This document shows positions 1 to 11,699 of a stretch of DNA of 64,000 nt, one piece after another; the first letter of the stretch is position 1, and each line of letters begins with the position of its first letter. Position numbers and translations under genes: made by a program. Under the pieces are notes generated by a model, which saw nothing but the letters and a program-made list of their open reading frames with translations, ran no database searches and was not told where the DNA came from. Origin of the DNA: Edaphochlamys debaryana (Eukaryota; Chlorophyta; Chlorophyceae; Chlamydomonadales). The DNA lies in contig JAEHOE010000136.1 of assembly GCA_016858145.1 (NCBI GenBank), positions 282,560 through 346,559 of the forward strand, read 5' to 3'.

Positions 1-1511
1 TCTGGGCCTTCGCCGCTCTCATGGCCCGCCAGGTGGGGGGGACACAGGGACACAGGCCCCTGCGCCCACCATTCCTGCCAGCACTACTTGTGCAACCCAG
101 CCAGTGTCTCTCAGCCCTCCGCTGCGTCCCCGGGCTGCTTCTCGCCTTCTTGACGTTAGCTCACCAAGTTACTACGACTATTAGTGGCTGAATGTCGCTG
201 TGAGGGTGAGCCTGGCTCTGCTTCGACCCGCACTTCCCCCGCAGCGGGCCAACTTCGGCAAGGACCTGGCGGGCATGGGCGCACAGCTGGCGGCGCTGAG
301 GCGGCTGGTGCAGGTGTGTCGACAGTTTGGGGAGGCGCGCAGTAGGAGTGGTAGGGAGCAACCGCGCGTGCGGGAGTTTTTGAAGGGCTGCTCGTGTGTG
401 GGGGGGTGGGCGGATGAGCCGGGGAGTCTCAGGCGCGGTGAGCCGGCGCTGTAGCCGCGTCGGAGCCGTAGTAGACGCGGGGGTTGTGGGTGGTGGGCGG
501 ATGTTTGATGAGGAGGGGGTCGTGTTCCGTGGCCTCGAGCTGGGGGTCGGACAGCCATTCGAACACAGGCCGCTCAGAGCCCTGGTCCCACCCCAGCCCA
601 CCCGATCCGCTGTCAAGGCGAACCCTCACCCCACACCACCTCCGCTCCCCTCAACCCCCTCCCCTCTCGACCCCCCACCCCCCACCCCTCCCCCCCAGCT
701 CCTCGACCCCCCCCTGCACGCCTACCTGGAGCGCCGCGACTGCCTTTCCTACTACTTCGCATTCCGCTGGCTGCTCATCGCATTCAAACGGGAGTTCAAG
801 TGAGGGGGAGGGGGGGGTGGGAGATGGGCCGGGAGGTGGAGCACTTGTGAGGAGGAGGGCAGGGGATAGGTGGGAGGCCCTTGCTGTAGGCACCACCATC
901 ACCACCACCACCACCACCACCACCACCACCACCACCACCACCACCACCACCACCGCGCACAGCAGCTGCCCTCTCATCACACAACCTCGCGCAACCCCCC
1001 CCCCACACCCCCGCCCCTGGCTGCCGCTCCTTCTCTGCTTCCGCTCTCCACTTTGTACGAAGATCCTCGCCCCTCCCTTCCCCCCCAGGTTCGACGACGT
1101 GCTGTGCCTGTGGGAGGCGTGCTGGGCCTGCAGGCGCACCCGCCACCTGCACCTCTACCTGGCGGTGGCAGTGAGCAGGGGGGGAGGAGGGGGTCTGCGG
1201 GAGTGTGCGGACTGTGTTGGGGCTCAGGCCCATGCACATCTGAGTGCAACGCGCTTCCCCTCCCTCCCCCTCTCACCTCCCTCCCTCCCCCCTTCCCCCC
1301 CTCCCTCCCCCCCTCCCCCATCCCCCCCTGTCAGGTCCTGGTCCAGAACCGTCGCCTCATCCTGGGCTCCGACCTGGACTTCGACGGCCTGCTGCGTCTG
1401 GCGCTGTCCCTGGCGGGGCGCCTGGAGCTGCGGCCGCTGCTGGACACGGCGGAGGCGCTGGTGGGGTACGCGGGGGAGGCGGGGAGGGAGGCGTGCGCGG
1501 ACCTGCCGTGA
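1..1511 (+). CDS. TBC-domain Rab GTPase-activating protein (TBC1D15/17, GYP7-like), 3' part
   Basis: Five exons are visible: <1-32, 245-313, 699-799, 1089-1170 and 1335-1511, all with GT-AG introns in consistent phase. They encode the C-terminal half of a TBC domain: WAFAALMARQ, then NFGKDLAGMGAQL, then YYFAFRWLLIAFKREFKFDD and a DVLCLWEACW helix. In TBC1D15/17 and yeast Gyp7 this order (FW.F..YM, NF..D..GM..QL, CFRWLLI.FKREF) is characteristic. Such proteins stimulate GTP hydrolysis by Rab7-type GTPases on endolysosomal membranes. The catalytic Arg and Gln fingers would lie upstream of this window, so activity cannot be judged. The stop is at 1509-1511. After the TBC core there are only about 70 residues, with no further domain. 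The fragment is well recognised; the exact Rab target is inferred from the family. Confidence 0.85.
891..953 (+). repeat. (ACC)n trinucleotide microsatellite in TBC intron 3
   Basis: About 20 nearly perfect ACC/CAC units lie in the intron between the exons ending at 799 and starting at 1089. One early unit is ATC. The repeat is probably length-polymorphic. It is not coding in the TBC frame. Confidence 0.9.
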
Positions 1512-2478
1512 GCCGGGAGGGGGCCGGTGGGGGGGAGGTGAGGAGGGGGTGGGCGGGGAGGGGGTGGGCGGGGAAGGGGTCGTGAGGGGAGGGGGTGCCG
1601 CGAGGGGAGGGCGTCGTGAAGGGGGTGGGCGTGTGGCGGGGGCGTGTGGCGGGGCGCGAGGAGGGGGGGCGGGAGGCGGTGGGAGGCGGTGGGAGGCGGT
1701 GGGATGGGGAGAGGGTGGCGGTTTAGTTTGGGGGGGGGGCGTTGGCGTAGCCCGCGCGTGGGCGGTTGGCCGGGTAGGGGTGTACGCGGTTGAAGCGCTG
1801 TGGAGGCGGGGCTTCATTTGTTCGTTATCGTGGGTGTCATGGATCGTGGCTCAGGCGGGACGTTGCTCGCCGGTGGGTGTTGGGGTCTGGGTCGAGTAGT
1901 CTTCGACGGACTTCTGCGACGGACGGGTCAGGGGACCGAACGGGCAGGCGGTTTCTCCAGCTACAGTGGGGCGGAGAACCAGGCGAGGAACGCGGCCTGT
2001 AGGCACTATCCCAAGCGCTGTGTGTTGACGCCAGGCGGATGGATCGGGGCTAACGGGACGGGGGGACGTAGGGTGGAAACTGGGTTGTGTAGGGCTCTCT
2101 CGGCTCTTTCTCTCTCTCTTATGGATCAAGGCTCTGTACCTTCACCGCTTTGGGGCCGTATGCAGCGTCTATTATGCTAATGTGGAGCTGTTGCGGGCTG
2201 ATAACTCTTCTGGCCCAGGGCATGGCTCCGGCGCAGCCGGTTGTTGCCGGCTGGCCCCTGGGTCCAGGATAAAGGTCGTTAGCAGGATGTGTGTATTCTA
2301 GGCTGTTGCCAGTTGTATCACTAGAGCTGTCTGTCAACCATGTTTGTTGCCGCCATGACAAAGCTTGCGCTGTGTTAGGGACCCCAGCAAGCTGAGCGGT
2401 GCGGGGCTGCCTTGGCCATGCCCACAGGGCCCATGGCCAAGCGCAGACATCCTCACCCACCCCTGTACGGAGGTGTCA
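1512..2478 (+). other. TBC 3' untranslated region with G-rich minisatellite
   Basis: This is non-coding sequence between the TBC stop and the first TGTAA. The first ~220 bases are short G-rich tandem motifs (GGGGTGGGCGGGGA-like units, then GGGAGGCGGT repeated three times near 1671-1700). The remainder is unique sequence with no gene I can support. Confidence 0.55.
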
Positions 2479-2483
2479 TGTAA
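2479..2483 (+). terminator. TGTAA polyadenylation signal, likely for the TBC gene
   Basis: TGTAA is the standard poly(A) signal of volvocine algae. This is the first one downstream of the TBC stop, giving a 3' UTR of about 0.97 kb, and it precedes the RPL7 start by about 430 bases. Confidence 0.5.
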
Positions 2484-2911
2484 TGCAGTGTTGCACCTCG
2501 TGTGGCTTGCCAAAGCTGCCGGCTGTGCAGAACGAACCTTGCGATAAAGCCGGGCAAGTCAGGACGGGCAGCTCCCTCGCTGGGCAGGTCCCCGCGGCGA
2601 CTCCCTTGCCGCACCCTTGTCCTCCCCCGGTCGCCCCCCCTCTTTCCCGCCCTCGGAAAGCTCCTCTAGGCGCTCTGCTGACTTGCTCGGACAGGGCCAT
2701 GGCATGGCGCATCCACGCCGGCACGCTCGCGAGACCAGGCAGCGACCGCTATAACCAGTGCGACATGATAACGACTACGTAGTACGGGCTAGCAAGCGTG
2801 CAGACAAGCGCACGGCGCACTTGTGCCAGTCGCCGTACGGTGCGTTCTGTGCGGGCCCCCAAGTGGTGCTGCGAGCCAACACACTCTCTCTTTCCTGCAC
2901 ATTTAGGCACA

Positions 2912-5880
2912 ATGTCTTCCACCATGGTGCCTGAGCTCCTTGCCAAGAAGCGCAAGCGGGACGAGCAGGCCGCTACCGCGCGGGCTGCTGCCGCCGTTGA
3001 GGCCCGCAAGAAGGCCCGCACCACGCGCAAGGACATCTTCAAGCGCGCGGAGAAGTATGTGGCCGAGTACCGCTCTCAGGTGAGGCAGCCGGAGGCATTT
3101 GTCGGTGGGCGCAGCCGGCCCAGCAGCGGCGGAGCTGGCGACCTGCGCAGCATGGACAGGTTCCTGGAGGAACACTTTCGCTCTGGCGGGAGGAGCGCCA
3201 AGCGGCCGGGAGCGTGGACCGGCGGCCATTTGGCGGCTGCTTCAGCCGGCGGAGTTCTGCTGGGGACCACGCCCTCGCGCTGCAGTCCCCGCGCGACTGC
3301 GGACTGCTAGCTACTCATGTCTCAGCTTGGAAGCCTTTGAGGGGGGGTTCTGACCGCCTCCACGCTGCCATCGCATGCGCACAGGAGAAGGACCAGGTCC
3401 GCCTCAAGCGCGAGGCCAAGGCCAAGGGTGGCTTCTACGTGCCCGCTGAGGCCAAGGTCCTGTTCGTGGTCCGCATTCGCGGCCTGAACAAGATTGCTCC
3501 CAAGGTGCGGGGAGGCTGTCTGGCTTGGCGGTTCGTGCTGCACAGTGCAGCAAACACGAAAGCAGCAAGGGGCTGCGAGGCTCTTGAGGGCAGGGCAGCC
3601 CAGCCCTCGCGACGCACGATGCGCCGGCAGCCGGCCAGCGGACCGCTCTCGGCGCAGCGATGGCACAAAAAAGCCTCGGCTGTTCATGGCGTTGGCTTCA
3701 ACGCTTGACGTGGCTGGGGCTGAGCCAAGCGCTCGGCAAGCCGACCCTTACCTCCCGGAACCAACCCTGCTGTCTGCGCCCTGGCCCTCGTCTCTCTTCC
3801 TCTCGCCCACAGACGAAGAAGATCCTGCAGCTGCTGCGCCTGAAGCAGCAGAACATGGGCGTCTTCCTCAAGGTGCGATGCGGCCGGGGCCAGGGGGGAA
3901 GGGGCTGGCTGCAGGGCCATAGTCACAGGGGTTCTGTATGCGGGCGCTCTGCTTCACGCGCCTGTGCTGCTGCTGACTCCTCTGCTGCCACCCGTGCAGG
4001 TGAGCAAGCCCGTGCTCAACATGCTCCAGCGCGTGGAGCCCTACGTGGCCTTCGGCTACCCCAACCTCAAGTCGGTGCGGGAGCTGGTCTACAAGCGCGG
4101 CTACGCCAAGGTGAGGGCAGCGAGCAACAGGGAATTGCGGGATGAGAGAGGGGGGCCAGGGATGGAGGGTCGGGAGGTGTATGCGGGATGAGAGAGGGGG
4201 CCCCTGGGCAAGGGCGGCGCTGCTGGCACCACCGGGGCGGAGCAGCAGCAGCGGCTGCAGTGGCGGCGGCGACGAGGCGGCATTGAGCGCGCATTTGCTC
4301 TTCGGAGGTGGCAGCGCCGGCGGCAGCTGCGACAGCAGCGGTGGCGGCGGGTCTGGGGCGGGCGGAAGCAGGCGACGCCTGCTGGCGACAGCGAAGCAGC
4401 AGCAGCACGGAGTTTCCTGGGTGCCTGGCGAGACAGCCGCGGAGCAGCAGGCCGCCGCGGCCGGTTTGAACGGCGGCGGCCACGACCGGGGGAGTGGAGG
4501 GTAGCCAGAGCCGCCGGGCATCAACGGCGCCGGCGGCTTGGTTTTGAGGGGGGGGAGTGGCATGTCGCAAGCAGCGGCACACAATGCCGGACGCCGGCAT
4601 GTTAGGAGGCACGGACCTGAGCTTGCGTACCGGTTGGAAGCCTCGGTCTGGCGGTCACAGCCTCGCGGCCATGTACGGGCGGCGCAGCGGTCACCGCTGC
4701 AGCGTTGGGTGCTGGTCGGGCGTTAGGGCGTCCATGGCGGGTGTTTGCAGCAGTGAGGACGGCGGGGCAGTCCCCCAGGGGCGGAAGCAGCACCGAGGGG
4801 AGGCTGTCTGCACGGGCCTCTGCTGCCGCCTGCCAGCCACGGTCCCACTGGGTTGGGTCTGGCAGGTCGGCGCGGTAGCCGGCCGCTTGCGAGGCGTTAC
4901 CCTGGCGCCGCTCGCATGCCCGGCTTCGTGCAAATGGCGGCGGTAATGGCGCCGTTGGGGTGGCAAACTGGCGCTGGCCGCAGCCTCAGCCACAAGCCAG
5001 CAATGCTCCGCCCCGACCGCGGTTCAGCCGGAAGTTGCAGCCAACATGCGTGTCGATGGTGATTGCAGAGGCGGCAGTGCGGAACCGGTGTGGCGGCTGC
5101 CGTTCCACCCCGCCACGGCCCCTGCGGCCTGCCGCCGCAGCCGCGCAGCCCAGCTGGCTGTGTAGCAGCAGGCGACGCCGCCTTGACCGGCTCTTTTGAA
5201 CCCGATTAGCCTGCCTGCTGACGTGTCTGCTGTGCCCCGTGTTTTCCTCCCGCCTCAGGTGAAGGGCAACCCCCTGGCCAAGGCTGACCGCATCCCGCTC
5301 ACGGACAACCGGATCATCGAGGAGGTGGGGAGGGGTCGCGGCGGGAGCCCCGGGAGGGGCAGCGTAGGAGAGTAGTGGGGTGGGGATGCGCGCTCGGGCA
5401 GCGGGGCCGGCCCAGCGGGAGTGGACGGGCGGAGGGTTGGGGCAGCGTCAGTGGATTTGCAGGGAAGGGAGCACCGGAGGCGGCCGGAAGCAGCGAGCGG
5501 TGGAGGTACAGACGGCAATGTACGGCCTAGGGGCCAGCTCCCCACGACAGGACGTCCCCGTTCCCCGGCCTCCGCCCAGCTCTCGCCACTGCCAGGGGCG
5601 TCGTCCGGCATCCCCCCCTCCCCTCTGATCCCCCCTCTCCCACACCTCCCCCCTCGCCCCCCAGCACCTGGGCAAGCACGGCCTGATCTGCATGGAGGAC
5701 CTGGTCCACGAGCTGTACACGTGCGGCCCCAAGTTCAAGGAGGTCTCGACCTTCCTGTGGCCCTTCAAGCTGTCGGCGCCCAAGGGCGGCATGGACCGCA
5801 AGCGCCTGCACTACGTGGAGGGCGGCCAGGCGGGCAACCGCGAGGACAAGATCAACGCCTTCATCCGCAAGATGAACTAA
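2912..5880 (+). CDS. RPL7: 60S ribosomal protein L7 (uL30 family)
   Basis: Six exons: 2912-3079, 3385-3504, 3813-3872, 4000-4110, 5259-5324 and 5665-5880. All junctions are GT-AG and in phase 0. The product is 246 residues, the normal size for eukaryotic L7. Visible landmarks are the basic N-terminal extension (KKRKRDEQ), [52 protein letters not shown] and the [15 protein letters not shown] tail. The protein binds 28S rRNA in the large cytosolic ribosomal subunit. Introns 1, 2, 3 and 5 are 127-340 bases, but intron 4 (4111-5258) is 1148 bases and has GCA/GGC-rich low-complexity stretches. The start is the ATG at 2912, preceded by a short pyrimidine-rich leader (2884-2895), as is common for ribosomal protein genes. 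Confidence 0.96.
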
Positions 5881-6217
5881 GCGGATCGCGTTCTCATATC
5901 GTGGCGCGGATCTGGGCTGGATCCTGGATCGCGGCGCGGATGAGGAGGATCTGGGCGGCTGGTCTGGCGGCGGCCGGCGGCTGAGCTCCGGGCGGCGATG
6001 GAGGATTTGGGTGATGGAGGCGCTGGCTCTGGAGGCAGCGGCTGGAGCCGCACGGAAGGGGCGCGCGCGCGCCGGCGGTTGCCGCCGGCTGCGGGGCAGG
6101 GGTGGCGGCGGCGGCGCGCGCGGAGGTGGGGGCGGGTGCGTCCTGCCCCTGCCATCCACGGGGCGCCCTCGGTGTCCCGCGCTCGGCCCCAGGCGTGCCG
6201 ATGCAGAGGAGAGATGG

Positions 6218-6222
6218 TGTAA
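6218..6222 (+). terminator. TGTAA polyadenylation signal of RPL7
   Basis: This is the first TGTAA after the RPL7 stop, 338 bases downstream. That is a typical 3' UTR length for this lineage. Confidence 0.65.
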
Positions 6223-7019
6223 CGTCACAAAAAAGGGCGAGGTGCAGAGCCTGCCGAGTCGGGCCGGAGCGCACCCACCACCATTCACAATACACCAGTC
6301 CCAGCGGTGGGGGGCTTCGTTCACCAGCACGGGCCATTCAGCGACCCGAGGCCGTGCACAGACTGGGCAGTCAGAACTGCGCTTTCCAGCTGTCCAGCCT
6401 TCCAGTGCACCCTCAGCCCTCCCATCACTCCCATCACTTACAGATCTGTATCGGTGTGGCTCGCATGGGTCGGGATATCTTGAAAGCCGCCGGAGAGCCG
6501 ACGGCCATGTCCCCAGTAACTGCTCGAGACACAGACGGTAACACGTGACTGCGCTCTTCCCATTGCTACCTCACTGTGCCTTCATGCTTGACCAGCCGAG
6601 CGTGCCCTCGCTGCACTTCGCTTTGAACCCGCAGCCCTAGTCCCGCTGGGTCCCTATTGCCGTCCTCCGCCCCCAACCCCGCACGCGAGGTTGCACACTG
6701 CCTGAACCCCTTGGCATGAAGGGCGTGGCAGCTAGCTGGGTCTGGCCCACCGGGAGGGTGCTGAGGGCCCGATGGCGCCGATGACATCCCAGGGCTCGGC
6801 ACTCTCCAGATACGTAGCCGCAGCACGCTCCAGATACAGCACGTAACTGCAGCTCGCGTCCTAGCGGCAAGCTCGCGTTCCGAGGCAAGCTTGGAGATCT
6901 CCGCGACAAGCACGTCGCACGCTCCAACGCCCGTGGTACCCTAGCGCAGCTCGCCCTCACCTTGGACTCGCACTTGGAGGCCGCGGCGGTGTGCCTCTTG
7001 TGCGGACACTGAGCTCAGG
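6223..7019 (+). other. Intergenic region between RPL7 and the MYND gene
   Basis: About 800 bases with no convincing gene. It must hold the 5' leader and promoter of the MYND gene. I see no TATA-like box or RNA gene. Confidence 0.4.
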
Positions 7020-10000
7020 ATGCCGCGGCCTGCCGCGCGGCAACATGCCCCTGCCGCCTCCACCAGCGCACCAAGCAGCTCCGTTCCCAGCCTCGTGAAC
7101 GTTCTACACGAGCTGCGGAGGGTGCACGCCTGGGCACGGCGCATCGGGGTTGGGGCATTGGCCGGCGGATCCTCTGCTCCGGTCATGGACGCGAGCGAGC
7201 TGGAGGAGGCCAAGGCCAAGCTGCAGACCGCGTGCGTACAGTTCGGTGGACTTGATAGGCAAAACGTGGCAATGAAGTTGCTCGCCAGCTCGCCAACCTG
7301 CGAGGGCATCCTGCAGCTCGTGGTGGTGGCGCTACGCCTGCCTCTGCCCGTCGCCGGTCAAGCCCCGGAGGCGGGGTTGCGGCTGGACGTTGGCGTGAAT
7401 GCATGCAACATCCTGACCTCCCTGCTCCTGGGCACCGAGCTGCCGGCTGAGAGAGAGGGGCTCGCGCGTCGACTGCTACGGGCGCAAGCTCTGCACGCCT
7501 CGGCGCAACAGCTGGCGTCAGCGGCGGCGGCCCTCCAGGGTAGCGCCGGAGCGCCCTCCGAGTCCCTCCGCACTGCTTCGGTGCAGCTCCTCACCTCGTC
7601 CATGTGCCTGGTTTCGGCCCTCTCTTCGCTGGCCGCGGCGCCCTGCCCCGGACTGCGCCCCGACCTCATCACCGCCCTCGACGAGTCGCACCTCTTGGAG
7701 CACGCAGGCAAGTCGGGGCCGGGGCTGTACGGCGGTGTGCACGACAACTCCCACCGCCGTACACGCACTGCTCTCAAGCTTCCAGCCTTCATAACACCGC
7801 ACAACCCCTCTGCTGCCTGCCGCCCCTTGACACGCGCAGCACGCCTGCTGCAAATTGAGGGCCCAGCGTGCGACATCGCCAGCAGCTTCGCAGGGGCATA
7901 CCAAGCCTTCGACGCAGCGAGCCGGAGCTCCGGTGTTGCCCCGCCTGCCGCTCTGCGCGTCGTGTGCGGTCCCTGCGCCCGGCACGCGGCCATGGCCCTG
8001 GGCCTGGCGGCCCTGCGCCAGCTGGAGGGCGGGACGGCGGGCGGCGGCGGGACGGCGGGCGGCAGCGGGACGGTGTGCGGCGGCGGGGCGGCGGGCGGCA
8101 GCCGGGCGGGGAGCGGCAGCGGGGCGGGGAGCGGCAGCGGGGCGGCGGGCGGCAGCGGGGCGGGCGGGCGGCAGCGGGGCGGGGAGCGGCAGCGGGGCGG
8201 GGAGCGGCAGCGGGGCGGGGAGCGGCAGCGGGGCGGGGAGCGGCGGCGGGGCGGCGGGCGGCGGCAGGCCGCCGGCGTGCCCCTGCCTGGGGCGCCGGCT
8301 CGAGGGCCCTGTAGCCCTGGACTTCTCCCTCAAGGCCCTGATCGTCGCCCTGCAGCCCCCGGGGCCCTCCGCGCCGCGCCCCATCACCATACTCCGGCTG
8401 CTGGTGCGCGTGGGGCTGGCGGTGGCGGCGAGCGCGGGCCTGCCGGGGGGTGCCAGTGCCCTGCCCCAAGCGTCCCGGTTCGCCATCGCCACCACAGTGC
8501 TGGGGAATGTGGTCTGCAAGCTCCCGTGGTGGAGGGCGGGCCGTGGGGCGTGGCCGCAGGTCACGTCGGATGTGTGGCGGATGGCGGCGGCGCTGCTGCG
8601 GAGCGAGGTGCTCGGGGACGTGGAGGACGTGGCGATGAGGAATCTGTTGGGCAAGGCGGTGGAGGCGATGCTTGGGGGCAGCACCCGTGGGGAGTGCGGC
8701 GGCCTCGATGGTGGGTGCTTGTGCACTGGAAGGGCTGGGCGGGCTTGTGTTGCTGGAGGGGTGCCGTACCTGCGAAGGGGTTTTCCGGGTTTGGGGCTTG
8801 CACGGTCTTCCTAACTGCATGACCTGGGTCGGCCCAACGGGTACCGTGCGATACCCCGCTCCACGCGTACCCCGCCGCTCCCTCCCGCCCTCACCGGTAC
8901 ACACCGATACGACACCGGTACGACACTGCCACCCCGTCCTGCCCCTGCCCCTGCCTCAGCCCCAGGCTGGGTCCTCCCCACCGAGACGCCGCCAGCCGTC
9001 GCGGCGGCGCTGGCGGGCGGGGCGCTGCCCTTCTTGGAGCGCCTGCTGCGCCGCGGCGGCCGCGCGCCCCTCCAGCTGGAGGCGGCCATTGCCGAACGGC
9101 TTGCTGACGTCACCGCGATAGCCATGTGGCAGCAGGCCCTGCCGTTGCTGGCGTACGGCGAGCCGGCGCAGGCGGCGGCGCTGGTGACCTCCGTCACCAA
9201 GCTGCTGCGGAGCACTCAAGCGCAGGCGCTGCTTGGCGGGGCGCTGCGGCCGGAGACTGGCGGCGTCGGGGTTGCGGTGGCCCTTAAGTTTCTGGTCTCC
9301 ACCAGTCAGTCCTGGAGCTCCGACGGTCCCTCCCCACCCGCTCTGCGCCGCCTGGCCCTGGTGCTGTCCCTGGCCCTGCCCGACTGGCTGACTGAGCTGT
9401 CACGTGTCGTACGGCAGGCGGCGGCGATGGAGCTGGCGGCGGGGAGCGGCGTGCGGCGGCGGCGGGGTCGGGGGACTGGGGGCGCGGCGCCCGAGGCGGG
9501 TGCTGACTTAAAGGAGGGCCCCCTGCTCGCTGCCATCCGCGTTCTGCTCTCAACCTGCAGAGTTGTCCAAGACGCACGCCAGGTTGCTGCCGCCACCTCC
9601 GCCGCCGCCGCTGCTGCCACGACCGCTCCTCACGACGGCCCCGAGAGCAGCGCGAGTGCGGCAAGCAGCGAAGCCGACGGCGGCAACGGCGACGGCGACG
9701 ATGGCGACGGCAGCGGCGACGGCGGCTTCATCTGGCCGCCGCCGGGCCTGGCGGAGGCGGAGGTGGTGGGGGCGGCCCTGGGCCTGCTGCAGCGCCGCGG
9801 GCCGGACCCCACGGCCGGCTCCGCAGGCGGGCTCTCACTGGTCAGATTGATTACCTGCCGCAGCGCTGTCTGCCTGGCGACTGCCCAGCCCGAGGGCGTG
9901 CGGGCGCTCGGCGCCGCGGGCTTGGCCCTGGCGTGGCGCCCGGGGGCGGTGCGGGCGGCGGCGGGGGCGCTGCGGGGCGAGTCCGGGCACCAGGAGGTGG

Positions 10001-10479
10001 CGGCGTCCATGGAGGCGCTGGCGGCGCGGCTGGAGGCGTGGGCGGGTGAAGATGAGGGCACGGACGAAGGCGAGGGCGAGGGCAAGGCTGAGGGCAAGGG
10101 TGCGGACGAAGGCGAGGGAGAGGCGGAGGGCGTGGGCGAGGGCAAGGGCGGCGTCGAGGATGGCGGAGCCATGCAAGGCGCGGGGGGCGGTCCAGCGGCG
10201 TGGTCGAGCGGCGAGGGCGGCAACGCGCTGCTCTGCAGCGCTGCCCCCCTGCTCGTGTCCCCCGACGAGGCCCGCCGCCGCCTGGGCCTGCCGCCGGCCT
10301 GCGCCAACCCCGCCTGCGCCAACCTGGAGGGCGACGGCGAGGCGGGGCTGCGGCTGCAGCGGTGCGCGCGATGTGGGTCGGCAGCCTACTGCTGCCGGGA
10401 GTGCCAGCGGGCGCACTGGCGGGCGGGCCACAAGGCGGAGTGCGGTGGGGGCAGCGGGGGCGAGGGCGCGGGTGGCTGA
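7020..10479 (+). CDS. Large helical protein with C-terminal MYND zinc finger (apparent frameshift)
   Basis: Exons: 7020-7707, 7840-8710 and 8966-10479. About 1020 residues after allowing for one frame change. The C-terminus (about 10290-10445) has a MYND pattern: CANPAC, then RCARCGSAAYCCRECQ, then HWRAGHKAEC. MYND fingers bind proline-rich peptides. The rest is Ala/Leu-rich predicted helix, with an acidic Asp/Glu/Gly stretch before the finger (10054-10175). It resembles the large volvocine family of MYND proteins; no partner or enzyme activity can be named. Intron 1 (7708-7839) appears to have a GC donor (AG|GCAAGT). It is 132 bases long and stop-free, so retention would also be in frame. 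Splicing gives EHAARLLQ, which fits the helical pattern better. A 1-nt frame shift lies in a Gly/Ser repeat at about 8160-8172. The ATG at 7185 is an alternative start. Confidence 0.75.
8036..8265 (+). repeat. Gly/Ser-coding minisatellite inside the MYND gene
   Basis: Tandem 9-18-bp units of the GGGGCGGGGAGCGGCAGC type encode Gly-Ser-Gly-Ala runs. Upstream, the Gly/Ser reading is in one frame; from about 8170 it continues one base out of step. The simplest explanation is a single-base length difference in a G run, either real or an assembly error. Confidence 0.75.
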
Positions 10480-11699
10480 GCGGTGGCAGGCCTCCGTAGC
10501 GCTCCGCCACTCTGCCAGGGCCGTGCATTCTGCGGCCGGGGAATTCAGGGAAGGGCACGGCTGAGCCGGCAGGCCAGCCGTCCTCGGGCGGGAGGACCGT
10601 CGTCGCTTGTCGGGTTGGGCGCTGCTTTGACGCGCGAGGACGGGGCTGTGCTGCATTGAACCGTTGCTGATGGCACCGATAGATGGGCCAGGTGCATGGA
10701 GCTGTTGTCTGGTACGGACATTCAGACGTTGAACTCCACGCGGCCCTCGTAGACACACGGTGTTGCACGTGCTGCTGGCCGTATGCTGAGTCGGCGGCTG
10801 AGTATGGCGTGTGTACCTCGAGTGCGTGTGGAGGATGCAGGCCGTGTGGGGCGTGTGGGGATGCGGAGCAGGGTTGGACGTTGGAGGCGTGCACTGCTAG
10901 GGGACACTACCGGTAGCTAGGAGGAGCCATGACTTGCAATTCCAGCTGCACCCATCCGGTAGCGCAGCGCTTCCTCTTGTCCTCCATTCTCTCACCAACT
11001 GAAACACAACAGCCGTTGTCAAGGCCGCTGAGCGGCCGGCAAGCTTCGGCGGCCCCACGGCGGCTATGGAGGGGCACGGTGCAGGAAAAGCGGCTGCGGT
11101 CCTGCGGTGGGCTCCAGAGCTGAATCCGGCAGCATTGCAAACACACATTTCAGCCGGACGCGCAGACGTTTACCCGGTTCCACTTATCAGGCCTGCTGGC
11201 CGATACCAGCACCTGCCCGCCGCCCAGTCCATGCATGCGACCAAACGGCTGCCTCCCCCCCCGCGCCCCGCCTCTAGCTCTGCCGTCACCGTGTGTCCAT
11301 CACCCGAGACCTGCCCACCTGGTGCACCCCATGACAAACCCTCTTCGCCCCCCCTGACTCCCAGCGCCCAGCTTACGTCTTTGAGCTGCACGTGCAGCCG
11401 GTCCGGTCCAACCCCGGCCCCAATGGCCCGACCCCGAAATCCACTGGTGAGGCCTGGCCAATGCCGCCTGCCCGTCGCCCAGTCCATGCATACGCTGGAC
11501 TCGAAACCACGCCCCGCCTTCAACTTTGCCGTCCGCAGCAGCCGACACCCCAGCTCCGCCACACCACCTTCTCCGCCAATGCGTCCACGCACGCTTCCCA
11601 GTCATGCCGTTCATTGCTTCTGCGGAAGTCGCGCCCCCCCGCCCCCCCCTGGTGCCCACGCGGCCTTCTCAGCAAGGCCCCAGCTGTGCTTCCGGCCGC
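10480..11699. other. Convergent 3' region between the MYND gene and CCB2
   Basis: About 1.2 kb between two convergent stop codons. I found no TGTAA on the plus strand and no TTACA for the minus-strand gene, so neither 3' end is marked by the usual signal. No gene or RNA is supported here. Confidence 0.4.

Noticed and set aside
870..1511. Open frame with a long poly-His run on the plus strand
   Set aside because: The poly-His comes from the (ACC)n microsatellite in a TBC intron. Only the part from 1335 on is a real exon.
484..1899. 471-codon open frame across the TBC 3' end
   Set aside because: It runs through introns and the G-rich 3' UTR in the wrong frame. GC-rich DNA makes long chance ORFs.
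7518..8904. Long minus-strand open frames opposite the MYND gene
   Set aside because: They mirror the Gly/Ser repeat and codon bias of the plus-strand gene.
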